A stretch of DNA of 63,406 bases from Cladosporium sp. IMV 00045 (taxonomy: Eukaryota > Ascomycota > Dothideomycetes > Cladosporiales > Cladosporiaceae): contig MSJI02000646.1 in assembly GCA_001931905.2 (NCBI GenBank), positions 152,632 to 216,037 on the forward strand, read 5' to 3'. Shown in pieces: positions 46,108 to 57,976 of this stretch (positions within the stretch are counted from its first letter, which is position 1; each line of letters starts with the position of its first letter). A program made the position numbers and the translations under genes. Below the pieces are notes generated by a model. It searched no databases and was not told the origin of the DNA. It saw only the letters and a program-made list of their open reading frames with translations.

Positions 46108-47291
46108 GCGCGATAGGTTTTTGTCTCCCGGAGCTGGCTAGACAAGATCGTCGTTGTCTGGGCATGCGGGTCAAATTGTGAATTTTTTTGAGTCGTCAAT
46201 ACGAGAACAAATCCCCAAAAGCGAAAGAAAACTCTACGAGCCTACGAAGCCAACGGCCTGACAATATCATGATGAGGGAGAGAAAAGAGTATACCTCATC
46301 AATGAACGAACACGCAAGATTGTGAATTTGACGGAGAGATTGCAAAAGGTGCAGGAGGAAGGAGAGAAAAGAAAATAGATGAACTTTCAATTCTACGAAC
46401 GATCCGCTTTTGGTTGAAAGGAGGCTTTGAAGTGCTTGAGTGAAGGGTGAAGCAAGCGTTGCGAGGCGTCAAGGCGCTCTTCGAACGGTCTGGTGTGGTT
46501 TATTTGGCCTTTTTTATGAATTGTTTCTTTCCTGATACTGTGAACTGCGTTGCTTCTTATGCGCTTGTTTCCTACTTGCCTTTTTACGTACTTTCGATTC
46601 CATTGCATCTCTCTTGTTAGGATTGCAAAGTCGAGAACAAAATGGAAAGTTATCTTTATACACTGAAGACTAATGTTCTGCGCACGAGTAGATTTCCAGC
46701 TCCATAAATGCCATGTCAATTCGAATTTCCATGATTACCTTACCATGCAAGGTACCCCTGCCATTGACGAGCATGCCGGCTAGGCGATCGACAATCCATC
46801 TCGCTTAATCAGAACTTATGCATTCACATCCTGCCATCAAAACGCTACAAGTACCAGAGCACAACTCCACCCGCACCACTCAACATCCCTGAAATGTGAG
46901 TTGTACAAGGTGGAGTTTCCCCTCCAAAGCAACAGGCAACAGCAATAGTGACATATGTGTGCCTTAGTAACACAGTCCTGCGCGAGATGGAGATAATGCT
47001 CGGACTTAAAACCACATTGGAGTTTAGACCCGCCCTCGACCGCGCGCTTTGATCATCAGGGTCTTTGGGTGGTGGTTCACTGACGTTTACGTCTGTCTGT
47101 CGAAACGGAACTGCGGCGGGAGTTCTGTTGTGCTTCAATGGGCAGCTTGGTTATAAGTAGGTCAAGGTAGGCTCGGGAAGCTTTTGGTTTTTCTTCAATT
47201 CTCCTCTTTCATCAATTCAACTTCATCTTGAAACGATCAACCCCGCTAGATCCCTTCCATCACATCACAACTACTCAACACCACACACACA
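46108..47291. other. Intergenic region
   Basis: 1.2 kb between two same-strand genes; no gene seen. A TTATAAGTAG element near 47149-47158, about 135 bp before the next start, could be a TATA-type core promoter for the aldo-keto reductase. Confidence 0.45.
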
Positions 47292-48572
47292 ATGTCCCTC
47301 TTCGAGCCAGCACCAGAACCGCCCACTTCGCTGGGCAGGTACAGAGTGCTCTCCAAGTCTGCCGGTATCCGCGTGTCGCCGCTGCAGCTCGGTGCCATGA
47401 GTTTGGGCAAAGCTTGGGAGGGCATGATGGGCTCGATGGACAAGAAGGGTACCTTCGAGTTGCTTGATGCTTTTGTTGCGGCTGGTGGTAACTTCATTGA
47501 TACGTGAGTCTTTGTCGTGCAGTTGTCCAAGGGGTTTCAACTTTAAGCGATTGACTGACTGTTTATGGACAGGGCCAACAACTACCAGGATGATGAGTCT
47601 GAGTCCTGGATTGGCGAGTGGATGAAGGAGAGGGGTAACCGTGATGAGATGGTCATTGCTACGAAGTTCACTTCGAGTGAGTTTTCTTGTCCTCAGCATC
47701 ATCTGTGACGATTTACTAACACGGAATGTCAAGACTACGTCGGCCACAGGAAAGGCAAGGGCCTCGGATCCGTCAACTCCAGCGGCAACCACAAGCGCTC
47801 TCTGCACGTGTCCCTCCGCGACTCCCTCAAGAAGCTCCAAACCGACTGGATCGACATCCTCTACGTTCACTGGTGGGACTGGACGACCAGCATCGAGGAG
47901 CTGATGGACTCGCTCGACGCCGTCGTCAAGTCCGGCAAAGTCCTCTACCTCGGCATCAGCGACACGCCCGCCTACATCGTCTCCGCGGCCAACACCTACG
48001 CCCGCGCCCACGGCAAGACGCCTTTCAGCATCTACCAGGGCCGCTGGAACGTTATCCTGCGCGACATGGAGCGCGAGATCATCCCCATGGCGCGCCACTT
48101 CGGCATGGCCATCGCGCCCTGGGATTCCATCGGCGGCGGCCGCTTCCAGACCACCGCGCAGCTGGAAGAGAAGAAGAAGAACAACGAGGGCATCCGCTCC
48201 ATCATGTCCGGCCCCGAGCAGACGGAGAACGAGGTGAAGATTTCCGAGGCACTCAACAAGTTCGCCCAGGCGCACGGCGTCGAATCGCCCACCGCCGTCG
48301 CGCTCGCGTACGTCATGGCGAAGGCTCCCAACGTCTTCCCCATCGTCGGTGGCCGCAAGGTCAAGCACTTGCAGGACAACATCAAGGCGCTGGACATCAA
48401 GCTTTCGTCCGAGGATATTCAGACCCTCGAGTCGGTTGTGCCTTTCGAGCCTGGCTTCCCGAACAACTTCGTCGGTCCTGACCCGCATTATGGCGAGAAG
48501 CCTGGCCCGCTGCTTGCTGGTGCTGCGCCGATGGCGTTCGTTCAGCGCGAGAAGCCGATCGGTCATGAGTAA
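47292..48572 (+). CDS. Aldo-keto reductase, aryl-alcohol dehydrogenase (AAD) type
   Basis: Three exons (47292-47503, 47573-47676, 47734-48572) give 384 residues. The AKR tetrad can be traced: D70 (GGNFIDT), Y75 (ANNYQ), K102 (ATKF) and H151 ([10 protein letters not shown]). [20 protein letters not shown] near the C-terminal end matches the NADPH-binding part. The sequence best fits the AKR9 group (yeast AAD, fungal norsolorinic acid reductase-like enzymes), which reduce aryl or other aldehydes with NADPH. No polyketide or other pathway genes lie nearby, so there is no reason to assign a toxin-pathway role. The position is intact and normally spliced. Confidence 0.92.
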
Positions 48573-49144
48573 GGCTGGAATGAATTAGTTGCTTTTGAAG
48601 CATTATAATGCGTGATGATGGGGGGTTCCCCTTTGCTGCGCCTGATTGGTAGTCTGCAGCTTTCTGTACGATGAATGAAATTACCCTACTTTGATCAAGC
48701 CTTCTTTTTTAATAGTGATTTGTGAAGACAACCGACAGATTCGTATCAGTGTAACGAGAGAGACGCTATTAACGAAGCTCGTTTCGACTACCTTGACATG
48801 CTTTCATGCCACATCAGAAAGGAATTTGGAATTGTGTTTCGCACCAAACATCATCGATCAACATTGAGTTTCATAAACACATGCATGGTCTGTGCGTATG
48901 ACGTCGTTTCTGTAGCTGCACGTCCAACAGCTCTCCTGGACGATCGAATACATCTAGCACGATTGTTCTATCTTGACGCTTGATCGTAGGTGATCCTGAG
49001 CTCCACAGTCTTTCGAGAAACTACAACAAATATTAACAGCCAAAATCCCAAGACCCAACAGGAATCCACATCAACACCACAACACCACCATCAACCAACC
49101 AACCAACCAACCAACCAACCAACCAACCAACAAAGCCACTCACC
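48573..49144. other. Intergenic region with CAAC repeat leader
   Basis: 570 bp holding the 3' end of the reductase and the promoter of the next gene; apart from the CAAC repeat just before the start codon I see nothing notable. Confidence 0.45.
49092..49132 (+). repeat. (CAAC)n microsatellite, about 10 units
   Basis: A nearly perfect tetranucleotide run ending 12 bases before the ATG of the AhpC/TSA-like gene, so it is very likely inside its 5' leader. Such a tract is prone to length change. Confidence 0.9.
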
Positions 49145-49756
49145 ATGACATTCCAACAAGAACTGACCTCCTGGTTCGCCCCACGCGACAAAAACACCAC
49201 CCCACCCAACCCACCACCCACACCCGGCCAACCCGCTCCTCAAACCTCCAAAATCCAACTCTGCGCTGCCCCCACCCTCCTCACCTTCCTCCGCCACTGC
49301 GGCTGTCCCTTCGCGGAAAAAACCTTCCTCAACCTGCGCGAAATCGCCCGCCGCCACCCCACAGTGACCTTCCTAGCAATCTCCCACTCCTCCGACGCCG
49401 CGACGCAAACCTGGCTTCAATCCCTCCCCCAGTCCGGCAGCGAGCCCTCGAACCTGCACGTCATCGTCGACGAGGAGAGAGAAGCCTACGCCGCTTGGGG
49501 ACTGGGCGTGGCGGGTTTCGCGCATGTTTTGAGTCCGTCTGGTTTGGCGAGTGTGTGGAGGCTGGGTAGGGAGGAGGGGATTTGGAATCGGCCTACGGAG
49601 AGTGGGAGTCGGTGGCAGAGGGCGGGGAGTTTTGGGGTTGATGGCGCGGGGGTGGTGAGGTGGAGTCGGCCGGCGGAGGGGGCGGATGAGCTGCCGGATT
49701 TTGAGGAGGGGGTGATGATATGTGAGAGGGCGGGGGAGGTGGAGGCGAAGTTGTGA
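49145..49756 (+). CDS. AhpC/TSA-like thioredoxin-fold protein
   Basis: An intronless 203-residue protein. After a proline-rich start it has TLLTFLRHCGCPFAEKTFLN, resembling the active-site region of the AhpC-TSA_2/peroxiredoxin-like 2 group, then VTFLAISHSSDAATQTWL and NLHVIVDEEREAYAAWGL. This pattern gives the strand-helix order of a thioredoxin fold. Known relatives are poorly characterised antioxidant-type proteins; a redox role rests on the cysteines at HCGC. There is no signal peptide, so it is probably cytosolic. The C-terminal part (RWQRAGSFGVDGAGVVRWSR) matches the end of the fold. The exact enzyme activity is not known. Confidence 0.8.
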   Translation: MTFQQELTSWFAPRDKNTTPPNPPPTPGQPAPQTSKIQLCAAPTLLTFLRHCGCPFAEKTFLNLREIARRHPTVTFLAISHSSDAATQTWLQSLPQSGSEPSNLHVIVDEEREAYAAWGLGVAGFAHVLSPSGLASVWRLGREEGIWNRPTESGSRWQRAGSFGVDGAGVVRWSRPAEGADELPDFEEGVMICERAGEVEAKL

Positions 49757-50119
49757 GGGGGAGGAGGTGGAGGGTGGGGGGAGTTGGTTGATGAGATGGT
49801 GGAATACCGGAGTCTCTGGTTTTTTCTTTGTTCTTCTCTTTTTTCTTTCCCCTCATCTTCGGCTTGGGTTGCTTGATGGCATTAATTTGACAATAGCCGG
49901 AAGGATTTCATTTAAATCGTTATAAAGACCCATTGAGGGCTGATGCCATTGCATCTGATTAACCGGAATGCGACATACTATCGCTATGCCTCATGATTAC
50001 CGCGAAAGGTTGAAGTGACGTTAAACCAAAATATCAAGCCCAGCTTCGAATATTGATTCAACATTAACGAGGAGACAATGCTTTTCTGGATGGAACAATG
50101 GCTTAATGCGATCAACAAC
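49757..50119. other. Convergent 3' region
   Basis: 363 bp between the ends of two convergent genes; G-rich then T-rich sequence, with no gene or clear motif. Confidence 0.5.
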
Positions 50120-51346
50120 CTAGTCCAAAGCATAAGCTTTCACAGCCGGCTCCTCGGTGACTCTGGGTTTAGAAAGTCTGCAAGGAAGTCAGCATCGAGA
50201 GTCGACGTCATTTCTCTCATCCCGGAGAACGTAATTACTCACATAAAGCCATCCAAGAAGTTTCTGAACAACGAAGCCAGATCGTTCCCAGTGTCATCCT
50301 CCATGTCCTCGGCTTGAATGCGAGAGCAAATCGAGAGCACTCTAGGCAGAAGGCGCGTGACGGAAGCTGTTCCACCATTGTCCAGAGCATCGAGCGCCAG
50401 AGCAAAAGCCGCAGAATCTACGGTCATGAAGATGTGGTTGACCGGGCGCAGTGGGCAGAGTTGCGAAACAGAGACGACTTTCGCGCCGGGGAGAGCAGCG
50501 TTCTTTTCTGGTGGGGTGACGACGCCGTCGGCCTGTGATGACTAGATATTAGCTGACCGAAATCGCATATTTGCATCGATCAAGCCTACCTTCGACCAAA
50601 TGGAGGTTGTTGGAACCTGTGCACGGAAATCACCAGCGTGGAGCGCCTTGTAGTAATTGCTGCCTTCGCTTTGTTGCCAAAGAGATGGCTGGCAGTCGAT
50701 CAAGTCACAGATGCTGGAAAGGTCGCTGATGGCGAGGTCGACGCCATCGAAATCCGGTGCGAGAGCTATGAATGCTCTGGTGACACTGCGAGCACTCGGC
50801 CAGAATTGCAGAGCCCTACAGAACCAAATTAGTGCCTTCGGTGGGCATTATGATCGATGACTAGAAGAAGACACGTACTGCGATACGTTAGTTCATCGTT
50901 CGTATCATGGAAACAGGGAATCATCGTACCCATTGTGTGACCGGACTGCCTTGGCTGTGAGTGATAACAGCCGGCTTTAGACCGTCTGACAGACTCGACA
51001 GGTAGTGGAGGTTGTACGCCACATACTCAGACGATACTTGCATATCGTCCATCGCTCGAGAGGGAAGCGTCACGTAGCATGGCGTGTACCCGTTGGCGAA
51101 TAATGCTGGAACGTAGCCTCCTCCCCAGGACTGCTCTCCCGTCGTGGCTGTGCCATGAACCAAGAGGACTGGAGGGGCGTCTGAGGTTGGATTACCATGA
51201 GGACATGTCAAAGCTCCTGCCAGAGTGTTCGCATTCGTCGAGAACGGAGCGTCTCCATCGAATATATAGGTGGGAGATTGACGCTTTGCCAAGGGGACGG
51301 CGACAGCAACCGCCAGAAGCTTGAAAGATGCAAGAACAGACCGCAT
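50120..51346 (-). CDS. Secreted lipase, Candida antarctica lipase B-like
   Basis: Four exons (51346-50930, 50835-50590, 50532-50243, 50177-50120) give 336 residues. The signal peptide is MRSVLASFKLLAVAVAVPLA, with KR after it suggesting Kex2-type trimming. Alpha/beta-hydrolase features: PPVLLVHGTATTGEQSW (oxyanion side), nucleophile S131 in THSQGSP, D223 (SKADGVV) and H254 (RPVNHIF), in the same order as S-D-H in CALB. It probably hydrolyses esters or triglycerides outside the cell. Intron 1 is awkward: the expected acceptor just before ALQFWPS is out of frame, and only the acceptor ending GAAG at 50836 keeps the frame, adding a hydrophobic stretch ALIWFCR before ALQFWPS. A five-base microexon is the alternative. 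Confidence 0.82.
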
Positions 51347-52797
51347 GTTGAGCGAGAGACTTCGTTGAAAGCGAACGTTTGAGAGAAGGCTGTAAGAAGG
51401 TCGATGAGGCCTTCAAGCAAGAGAGACCTGCGGTCAGCTGGTTAATGTACCCAGGTATCGAACAACGATCACAAGCAACGAAGTCAGCCGAGGAGAAAAC
51501 GACGACATAGAAACCTGCAGCCTTATATTGTATATAATGTCACCTTCCAAGTGTAGCAACAGCTATTGCTGCCGAACCCGAAGTCAAACATAGTGATTTG
51601 ACCACATCGGGAGCCATGAGCGCGTACTAGTATGGAGTATCACTCCATTTGGTGTGCGTCCGGGACTCCAGTAAGCAGTGATGCTGAGCCCTAGAGCTGA
51701 TGGTGGGCGTCCTGATGATCACGAGGCGCATGATCCCTGCTCTGCGAATGGTTCATTGGGCGCATCTTCAACTCCGCAGTGCTGCCCAGGCGAGCCAGGT
51801 ATGCAGGACGAGCGATCACTCGCACGTGAGAAGCGAATTGGAATGCGGAGGTGGTTCGCGCCGACAAGCGAGCGAGAAAGTGGAGAACAGAAGCAGCCGC
51901 CTGGCCAAAAGTCGTATTTCCTCACTTCACTTCACTGCACTTCACTTCACTTCCGCCTCTGTGGCAGACACGTTCCCGACTTCATACTCCACGGCACCCT
52001 CGGTGTCGTCTTTACATCCAGATAATACGGTCATGTTCGCACCATGTCCCACCGTTCCTGGCCTTAAACCCTTGGGGTGTGGTCAGAAGCTTACGTTGTT
52101 CTGCCAAGCACACGACCATCGATCCTTTGTGGCATATCGATCCTGAGTATTCATCACTGATGATGTGGGTGCCTTTTCTTGCGCGCACAGCCAGCTTGCG
52201 CAATTTCCAAACATCGACAGGGTTGATGACACTTTCGTGGGTTGGAAGGATCATAGCATCATTGTCACTGTAGGGAAGGTTGTCACTAGCACGCAACAGC
52301 TCATCTGTGATATCACGACGACATTCGCAAGTGTTCGTTACCTAGCAGGTTGTTGTATCGCGATGTTCTTCATAAGCCAGAAGAATATGTCGAACAGCCT
52401 GGTCCTTCTCAAGACGCAGTGAGGACTCGAAAAGACCGTTTCTATTACCGTCCGTTTTCACCATTGATTGCTTCTAGCTAAGCTACTAAACTCCCCTCTT
52501 CTTGCTTTCTCACTGGTTGTGTAGCCATTGCACTTTCTTTTGATGAGAGACACCATTTGATTGCAGGCTACTTCAAGCTTCACTCAACACAAGGACGCTT
52601 ATTCGAAATTGTGGGGCAAGTTTTTACATGCATTCACTTACAACACAACACAACCATCAATGGAAGGTTAGCCGGACGTAACCGGCGAAACCGCGCTCAT
52701 GATCATATTGCTTACCAGCAAACACCACCACTTTAACCTTTCGCCTAACCTTTTTCTCAACATCACCGACTCACAAATCGACAAAACCATCAGCAAC
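51347..52797. other. Divergent intergenic region
   Basis: 1.45 kb between the divergent lipase and MYND genes; both promoters are here. A CACTT repeat (about seven units, 51921-51952) is the only clear low-complexity tract. No gene seen. Confidence 0.45.
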
Positions 52798-54168
52798 ATG
52801 GCGTCGCCAACAACATCTGATGGCGTCTCAGGCATAGCCTGTCCTCGTTGCCCCGAAAAAGCAGACAAGACTTGCGCTGGCTGCAAAAGCATCGCTTACT
52901 GCTCCCTCGAATGCCAGGAAGCTGATTGGCCCATGCACGAGGTTCTCTGCAGCAAATTCAAGGACTTCAGCGACGACCAGCGACCGAGAGACGACATGCG
53001 CCGCATGGTCGTATTTCACCCTGACGAGGACTATCCGCGGTTCATGTGGGTGCCCGTGGAGCCCCACATGGACCTGCAAAGATTAGCTCGCGACAGTGTC
53101 GAAGTCACCCAAGCGGACGGGACTAGAGTGAACTGCCAACATCTCTGTCCCATGGAAATCTCTACGAACGAATGGACCGGCGACGAGCTACAACACCCTA
53201 TCCACTTGCTTGCGGACTCAGACTTCACGCGCAATTTCAAACGCACAAATCCGACAGTATCCGTGGCGACTGTTCACACGAGTGGACACACCTGGCGCGG
53301 CCCGCTTGTTGCTTGCAGTATTAGAGTGCTTCCCACCAAAGAAGGCAGTGACCGAACGTATGAGATCCAAGACATGAGTATGCGTGACTATGCAGACGTC
53401 TTGGCGTTCCTCGTCGACTACGGACACACGTTCAATTTCAGGCACGTGGTTGAACGTCGCAAAAAGGTGGATTGCGTGAGGATACCGGTTGATAGCGACG
53501 GACAATTCGGTAGCAAGCTGTCTCTTCAGGCAGTCCGTGTTCCACGCTCTCACCTTCTATTTCAGGATGACGAGAATGTCTTGCAGGTCTCCAAGGTAAG
53601 TCTACCGAATGCGATAATCCTGACTGCTCGCTAACAATTCCACCAGCGCTTGAAAATGCCTTTACTCGCCCGTGTCTGTACCAATCTCGAAAGCGATGCT
53701 TATCCCGACAACACACCGATTCAACACTTGCGATTCGATTGCAGCCGGACGTCCTTCTTCGGCCCTTCATACATGGGGCGAGGCTCCTGGATCGTCGCAC
53801 GCCACGACAAGAGTCCCCTCGACTGCAAGGTGGTGGAAGCTCTGACAGACTTCTGCCGCTATCACTTGACGGCATACTTCGAGAAATGCAAAGAGTCCAT
53901 CGAGTCGGAGAAGAAAGTCGGCCCATCAAACACCCTGTCGGCCCGTATCCGCAAGCACCGCGAAATGGTGTTGGAAGAGATCACGCCCGAGAAGTTCTCC
54001 GTATACATCTTGCAGTGGGAGGCTGAGAAGGCTGATGCTGCTGCCGCTCAGGCTCGTGGATTTCTTTCATACACGCCGGAGAAAGCGAAGGCCGGCCTCG
54101 AGCGCATGGGACTCACGAAGGATGACTACTACCGCATCATCACACTTCTGTTCAATCGCTCCGGCTGA
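52798..54168 (+). CDS. MYND-type zinc-finger protein
   Basis: Two exons (52798-53595, 53647-54168) give 439 residues. An N-terminal MYND finger is complete: CPRC, CAGC, YCSLECQ and HEVLC at about residues 14-50, the CxxC/CxxC/CxxxC/HxxxC ligand pattern used for protein-protein contacts. The rest shows no SET domain or other family I can name; it is a mixed soluble region with DLQRLARDS, then helical segments near the C-terminus (RKHREMVLEEITPEKFSVYI). MYND-only proteins of this kind are common in ascomycetes and mostly uncharacterised. The start is the first Met directly before a non-conserved leader, matching the finger's usual N-terminal position. Confidence 0.85.
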
Positions 54169-57100
54169 TTGTGCGAAAATGAAAGCCAGGAGGATACCGG
54201 AGGATGATGGGACCGAGGTATCGACGACGGTGGAACGGACAGATGGCCAACCTTGAGGCAAGACACTGGAAGACTTGCTTGGCTTGCAATGATCAAATGA
54301 AGTGTCCTGTAAGACTACTGTGGACGATTAGAATAGCACTCACCTCTCCAGAAAACCGAGCCAAAGCTCACAATGAAAGTCGTCAAACTCCCCACAAGTT
54401 CGACTGATTGCGTATGCTCAAGGCGCTCAAGATCAGTTTTCATGCTACTAACGCAAATCTAAGACTTACTTGACAGCCTCGCATGGCGTGTACATGATTC
54501 CCTGATCCCAAAGACAGAACCCAATCCCCGCAAGCAAATCACGATCTCACAACCATCAAGGCCCCAGCAATAATCTCACATCACACCAAAACCACACCAC
54601 TCAACGCAAACCACACCGCCCACAAACGCAGTCGAAAATAAACAACAAAAATTTCGAAAATTCCCATCCACCCCACTCACTCGGCACGGTAGCAAAGCGG
54701 TCAAGGCGCCTGCAGGCCATGAGACCGTTCCTGCATTAGATTCCCAGAATTGCGCAATTTCCAGATATGCAACGCAAGCAGGAACAAAAAAGACGCCGCG
54801 CGGGACTACCGGGCCGCGTAGAGAGAGAGAAGAACAGGTACAGACAGGCAGGGGTGGGAGACAGGGCGAACAAGAGCCGTAAAAGCCGTTTTCGGGACAT
54901 GCCGCCTTTTTTGTGATACCCTGGTGACTGGGAAAGGGTTGTGGGGGTTTTCTTTTTCTAATAGTGTGCCTTGATGAACTTGCCTTTCGGCTTGAAGGCT
55001 CCGAGGCGCCACCACCCACCTGCGTGCGACGTGACACCCGCGTGCCAATGGTGGGATGGGGAATAAATTTTTCTTTTACCCAAGCCATCGCGGTGGGTGG
55101 GATTGGGGGCTGTGAGGCTTGCGTCTGCGGTATTGATATTGTGGAAAGTGGGTCTTGGGTATGGAATGTGACGATTGCGGATGTTGAGTGTCTGCTGAAA
55201 TAATGTGTGGAAAGTGTTGCGGGTCTGTGAGACGAGTGTCAGTCACTAAAGATCCACTTACGTCAAAGGACCGAGCTTGTCGATTGTCTAATGCAAGACA
55301 TTCAAGACATTGAGTAGACATGCGGTCAAGTTAAGGCGCAAGGCGTTGAAGAAATGACGGTATTGCAGTTGTGCCTGAGCAACCCAACGGCACCGACGAG
55401 CGTGAAGATAGGGCTTGAAGAGCGAGAAACCGAAGAGAAAAAAAAAAAAAAAAAAAAATTAATCGCCGAATGCTGCACCACCCACCTGACAAGACCATCG
55501 ACAAGTTAGCGTGGCGAGGTAAACCGACAGCCGATTTGACACATGCGGAGATGTTCGCAATCAGAGGCCCTACGTGCAGACAGCGAGAGGAGCGAGTCGA
55601 AGCCGAGACATGACTGCCTCTCTGATAGCCCACGGCGGCACGGATGAGAGCCGGACAGGCTTTGAGCCGGAGGCGTTTCCCGAGCTTCTCCTGCAAACGG
55701 TTTTGCATGCATGAAATGCGTGCGTTACCTTGCTCAGCGCCGTGGCAGGTAGTGCCTTTTGACGACAGGTATGCGGTACAGCCAGGTATACGTAGGTGGA
55801 CGTGAGGTGGTTCAGGTTGGTGTCAAAGAAGGTCTGGGGAATGTGCAGAAGACGGCCAGGGGATGCTAGTTCGGCAGTCATCGCTCGCGGTGGATATGAG
55901 GGCGCTCGACTATTGGCCGTGGATAATTGCCTGATGACAGGTATTGCCGGGATCTGATAGTCGCGTCTCTCGCAGGTGCCGCGGCGCGAGAGGGCATGAT
56001 CGACGGCGGATCAAGTTTAGTGCATGTGCAGGCAGATTGGTGGAAGAACCCTGCGAAATCTGGCAGCATACATAGAAGGCATGCATTGGGCTCCCAGGAT
56101 GTCGAGCGGCCCTCAAGGTGTGGCTGCATGCGATCTCTATCAGGAACCGGGTCGGTGGATTTGCTGTGTTTGACAAAGCCGAGCACAGCGACATGTCAGC
56201 ATGCGTGAGCCTGTGCGAGGTGCGTACATGATGATGATGGAGTCAGGGCCAAGGGCCAGGTGACAAGGACTAAGAGACCCCACGCATCATTCACTACTAT
56301 ACGCTATTGAAGGCAGAGAGATGTTGTGTTGCACGCAGAGGCAGAGGGAGGTGGTAGTGTGGACTACCCATACTGAACAGACCATCTCGGCGGTGGGGGG
56401 CTGCCTATAGCTCGGCATAGTGGTGCCTCAGGAGCCCACGAAGGTGTAGTGATCGCTTTGTGACAGATCGCTTGAGATATAGGTGGAGGTCGAGATGACA
56501 GAGCGCCATTGGGCGCGGGCGCTGCAGGGATGGCCGTGGCGTCTGCGCGGCTCATGCAAGGCACCGAAGCGGGCAGGACGAAAGCTGCCAGACGCCGCAT
56601 CGGATAGATGCCATCGCCATCGATTGCTGCAGCGTGCCGGGCGATGGTATTTGCTGGCGAGACGGCCGCCCAAGGAGGAAGTGAGGTCGACGTGTCCAGG
56701 CAGGGCAAATGGACATGTCCATCCTGCCGCCCAGGTGTCCGTCCCAGACCGGCAGAACTACACTGCCACCGCCCACTCGTGACTGTCAAATCGCCAATCG
56801 ACACGGACCCCATCAATCGCTCCGATCAACCCTAAACTCTAACCTAACCAAGATGGTGGAACTGGATCATCCCCGAGATGCCGGGCGATGGGATCGAAGT
56901 GCGTGGCGGCGCGTTGATTCGCTGTACCGACCCTGCTGCAGCAGGGGCTTGCAGCGAGGCCTTCTGGAAGAGCAACGTCGTCTCGCAACCCCCCCGGCGG
57001 GCTAAGGTGCACCATCGCTCGAAGCAGTCGCCGGTCCCGCCCTCTTCCTGGCCCTACGGCAAGGATCAGCTGTTCTCATGCTCTGCCGTGGCGGCGGGAG

Positions 57101-57811
57101 GCATCCAAAGCCTCGCGCCGCCCATCCCTCAAGCTTCTTGCTGCTTGCTGAATTGGGCGTGCAGTGGCCATGGGCGGCCGACGGTGCGCGAACGGGGCCA
57201 GCATGTTGCATCTCCTGCAGCCCTCCATGGTACCACTAGATCTCTGCCTCACTGCTGTTTCCATCTCTCCAACTCCCCTTTCGATCTTCTCTGTGTGCGT
57301 CTGACCTGTCACTGGCTGAGCTAACTGCGGGCCCTGTGGGTGGCAGCATTGAGGACTCTGACTCCATCTGTCCCCAAGCGCTGATGGTCACGTCTCGAGA
57401 CCTTACTTATATAGCGTTGCCTGCCGGTTCTGCATGCAGACTCGTGCCTCATCCAGCATATTCTGGAGATCCCTCGTTTGCCCAAGCTCGTCACTCGGCC
57501 TCTCCAAACCTTTATCTCGAACCTTCTCTTGAAGAGCACACAGCACTTCCTTCGACAACAAACATTGGCCGGCCTCTCCCATTGACGAGATATACAAAGG
57601 TCGCTCGAGGCACCTTTAAGACATAACCCTACCGAGTGTTTCAACGTCTGTCAACAAAACACAATTGCTCTTGCCGACCTTAACTTGAAACGCCCCCAGA
57701 AAAAAAAATCCAAACCCTCATTACACGTTCGTCATGACCGTTCCACATCAACAACTTATCCACATCGACTGACGTGAAGGCAAAAAAGACAGCACCGAAA
57801 ACACCACAGAG
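54169..57811. other. 3.6 kb gene-poor region
   Basis: No supported gene. A tRNA-like A-box segment near 54685-54715 lacks a matching T-arm and acceptor stem. Features seen: a 21-A run (55438-55458) and a CCCTAA-like degenerate stretch at 56829-56850. Frames of up to about 150 codons (56364-57324 on both strands) show no domain or conserved-looking pattern. Confidence 0.45.
55438..55458. repeat. Homopolymer A tract (about 21)
   Basis: An uninterrupted A run in non-coding DNA. It could be the tail of an old retro-inserted transcript, but I see no flanking target duplication or recognisable insert, so it is recorded only as a simple repeat. Confidence 0.85.
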
Positions 57812-57976
57812 ATGGCAAAACCGGGCAAATGCGAACACACCTTCAAGGTGATCAAGTCGGACACAACGCTCATCCTGTGGAACTGCAACATGTGCCACTC
57901 CGGCCCTCACTGGTGGATTTACGAGTGCGCAAAATGCAAGCTGAAGGCATGCAAGACTTGCAGTGCGAAGGCGTAG
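57812..57976 (+). CDS. Small cysteine-rich zinc-binding protein (54-56 aa)
   Basis: A 54-residue protein with C7, H9, C25, C28, H29, H33, C39, C42, C47 and C50: CEH, then WNCNMCHSGPHWWIYECAKC, then ACKTC. The spacing of paired CxxC motifs with an aromatic core suggests a two-zinc module similar in outline to DC1/ZZ fingers; I do not recognise a named family. The reading can end at 57976, or the last codon may be split by an intron (GTAGGT donor at 57972, GCTAAC branch, AAAAG acceptor about 70 nt on), giving an ending AKAGR. Both forms keep all the cysteines. It lies in a gene-poor stretch, convergent with another tiny zinc protein. Confidence 0.6.
   Translation: MAKPGKCEHTFKVIKSDTTLILWNCNMCHSGPHWWIYECAKCKLKACKTCSAKA

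Noticed and set aside
54680..54760. tRNA-like segment (TAGC...AGCGGTCAAGGCG A-box and ATTAGATTCC B-box-like)
   Set aside because: The A-box part fits a leucine/serine-type D-arm, but the T-arm has only three of five pairs, no anticodon arm of normal shape forms, and the acceptor stem has no partner. At best it is a relic.
55438..55458. Poly-A tail of a retroposed gene copy
   Set aside because: No recognisable retroposed coding sequence or target-site duplication flanks the run.
56364..57324. Open frames of 80-150 codons on both strands in the gene-poor region
   Set aside because: They overlap each other, show no domain, have no fungal splice structure and arise naturally in GC-rich DNA.
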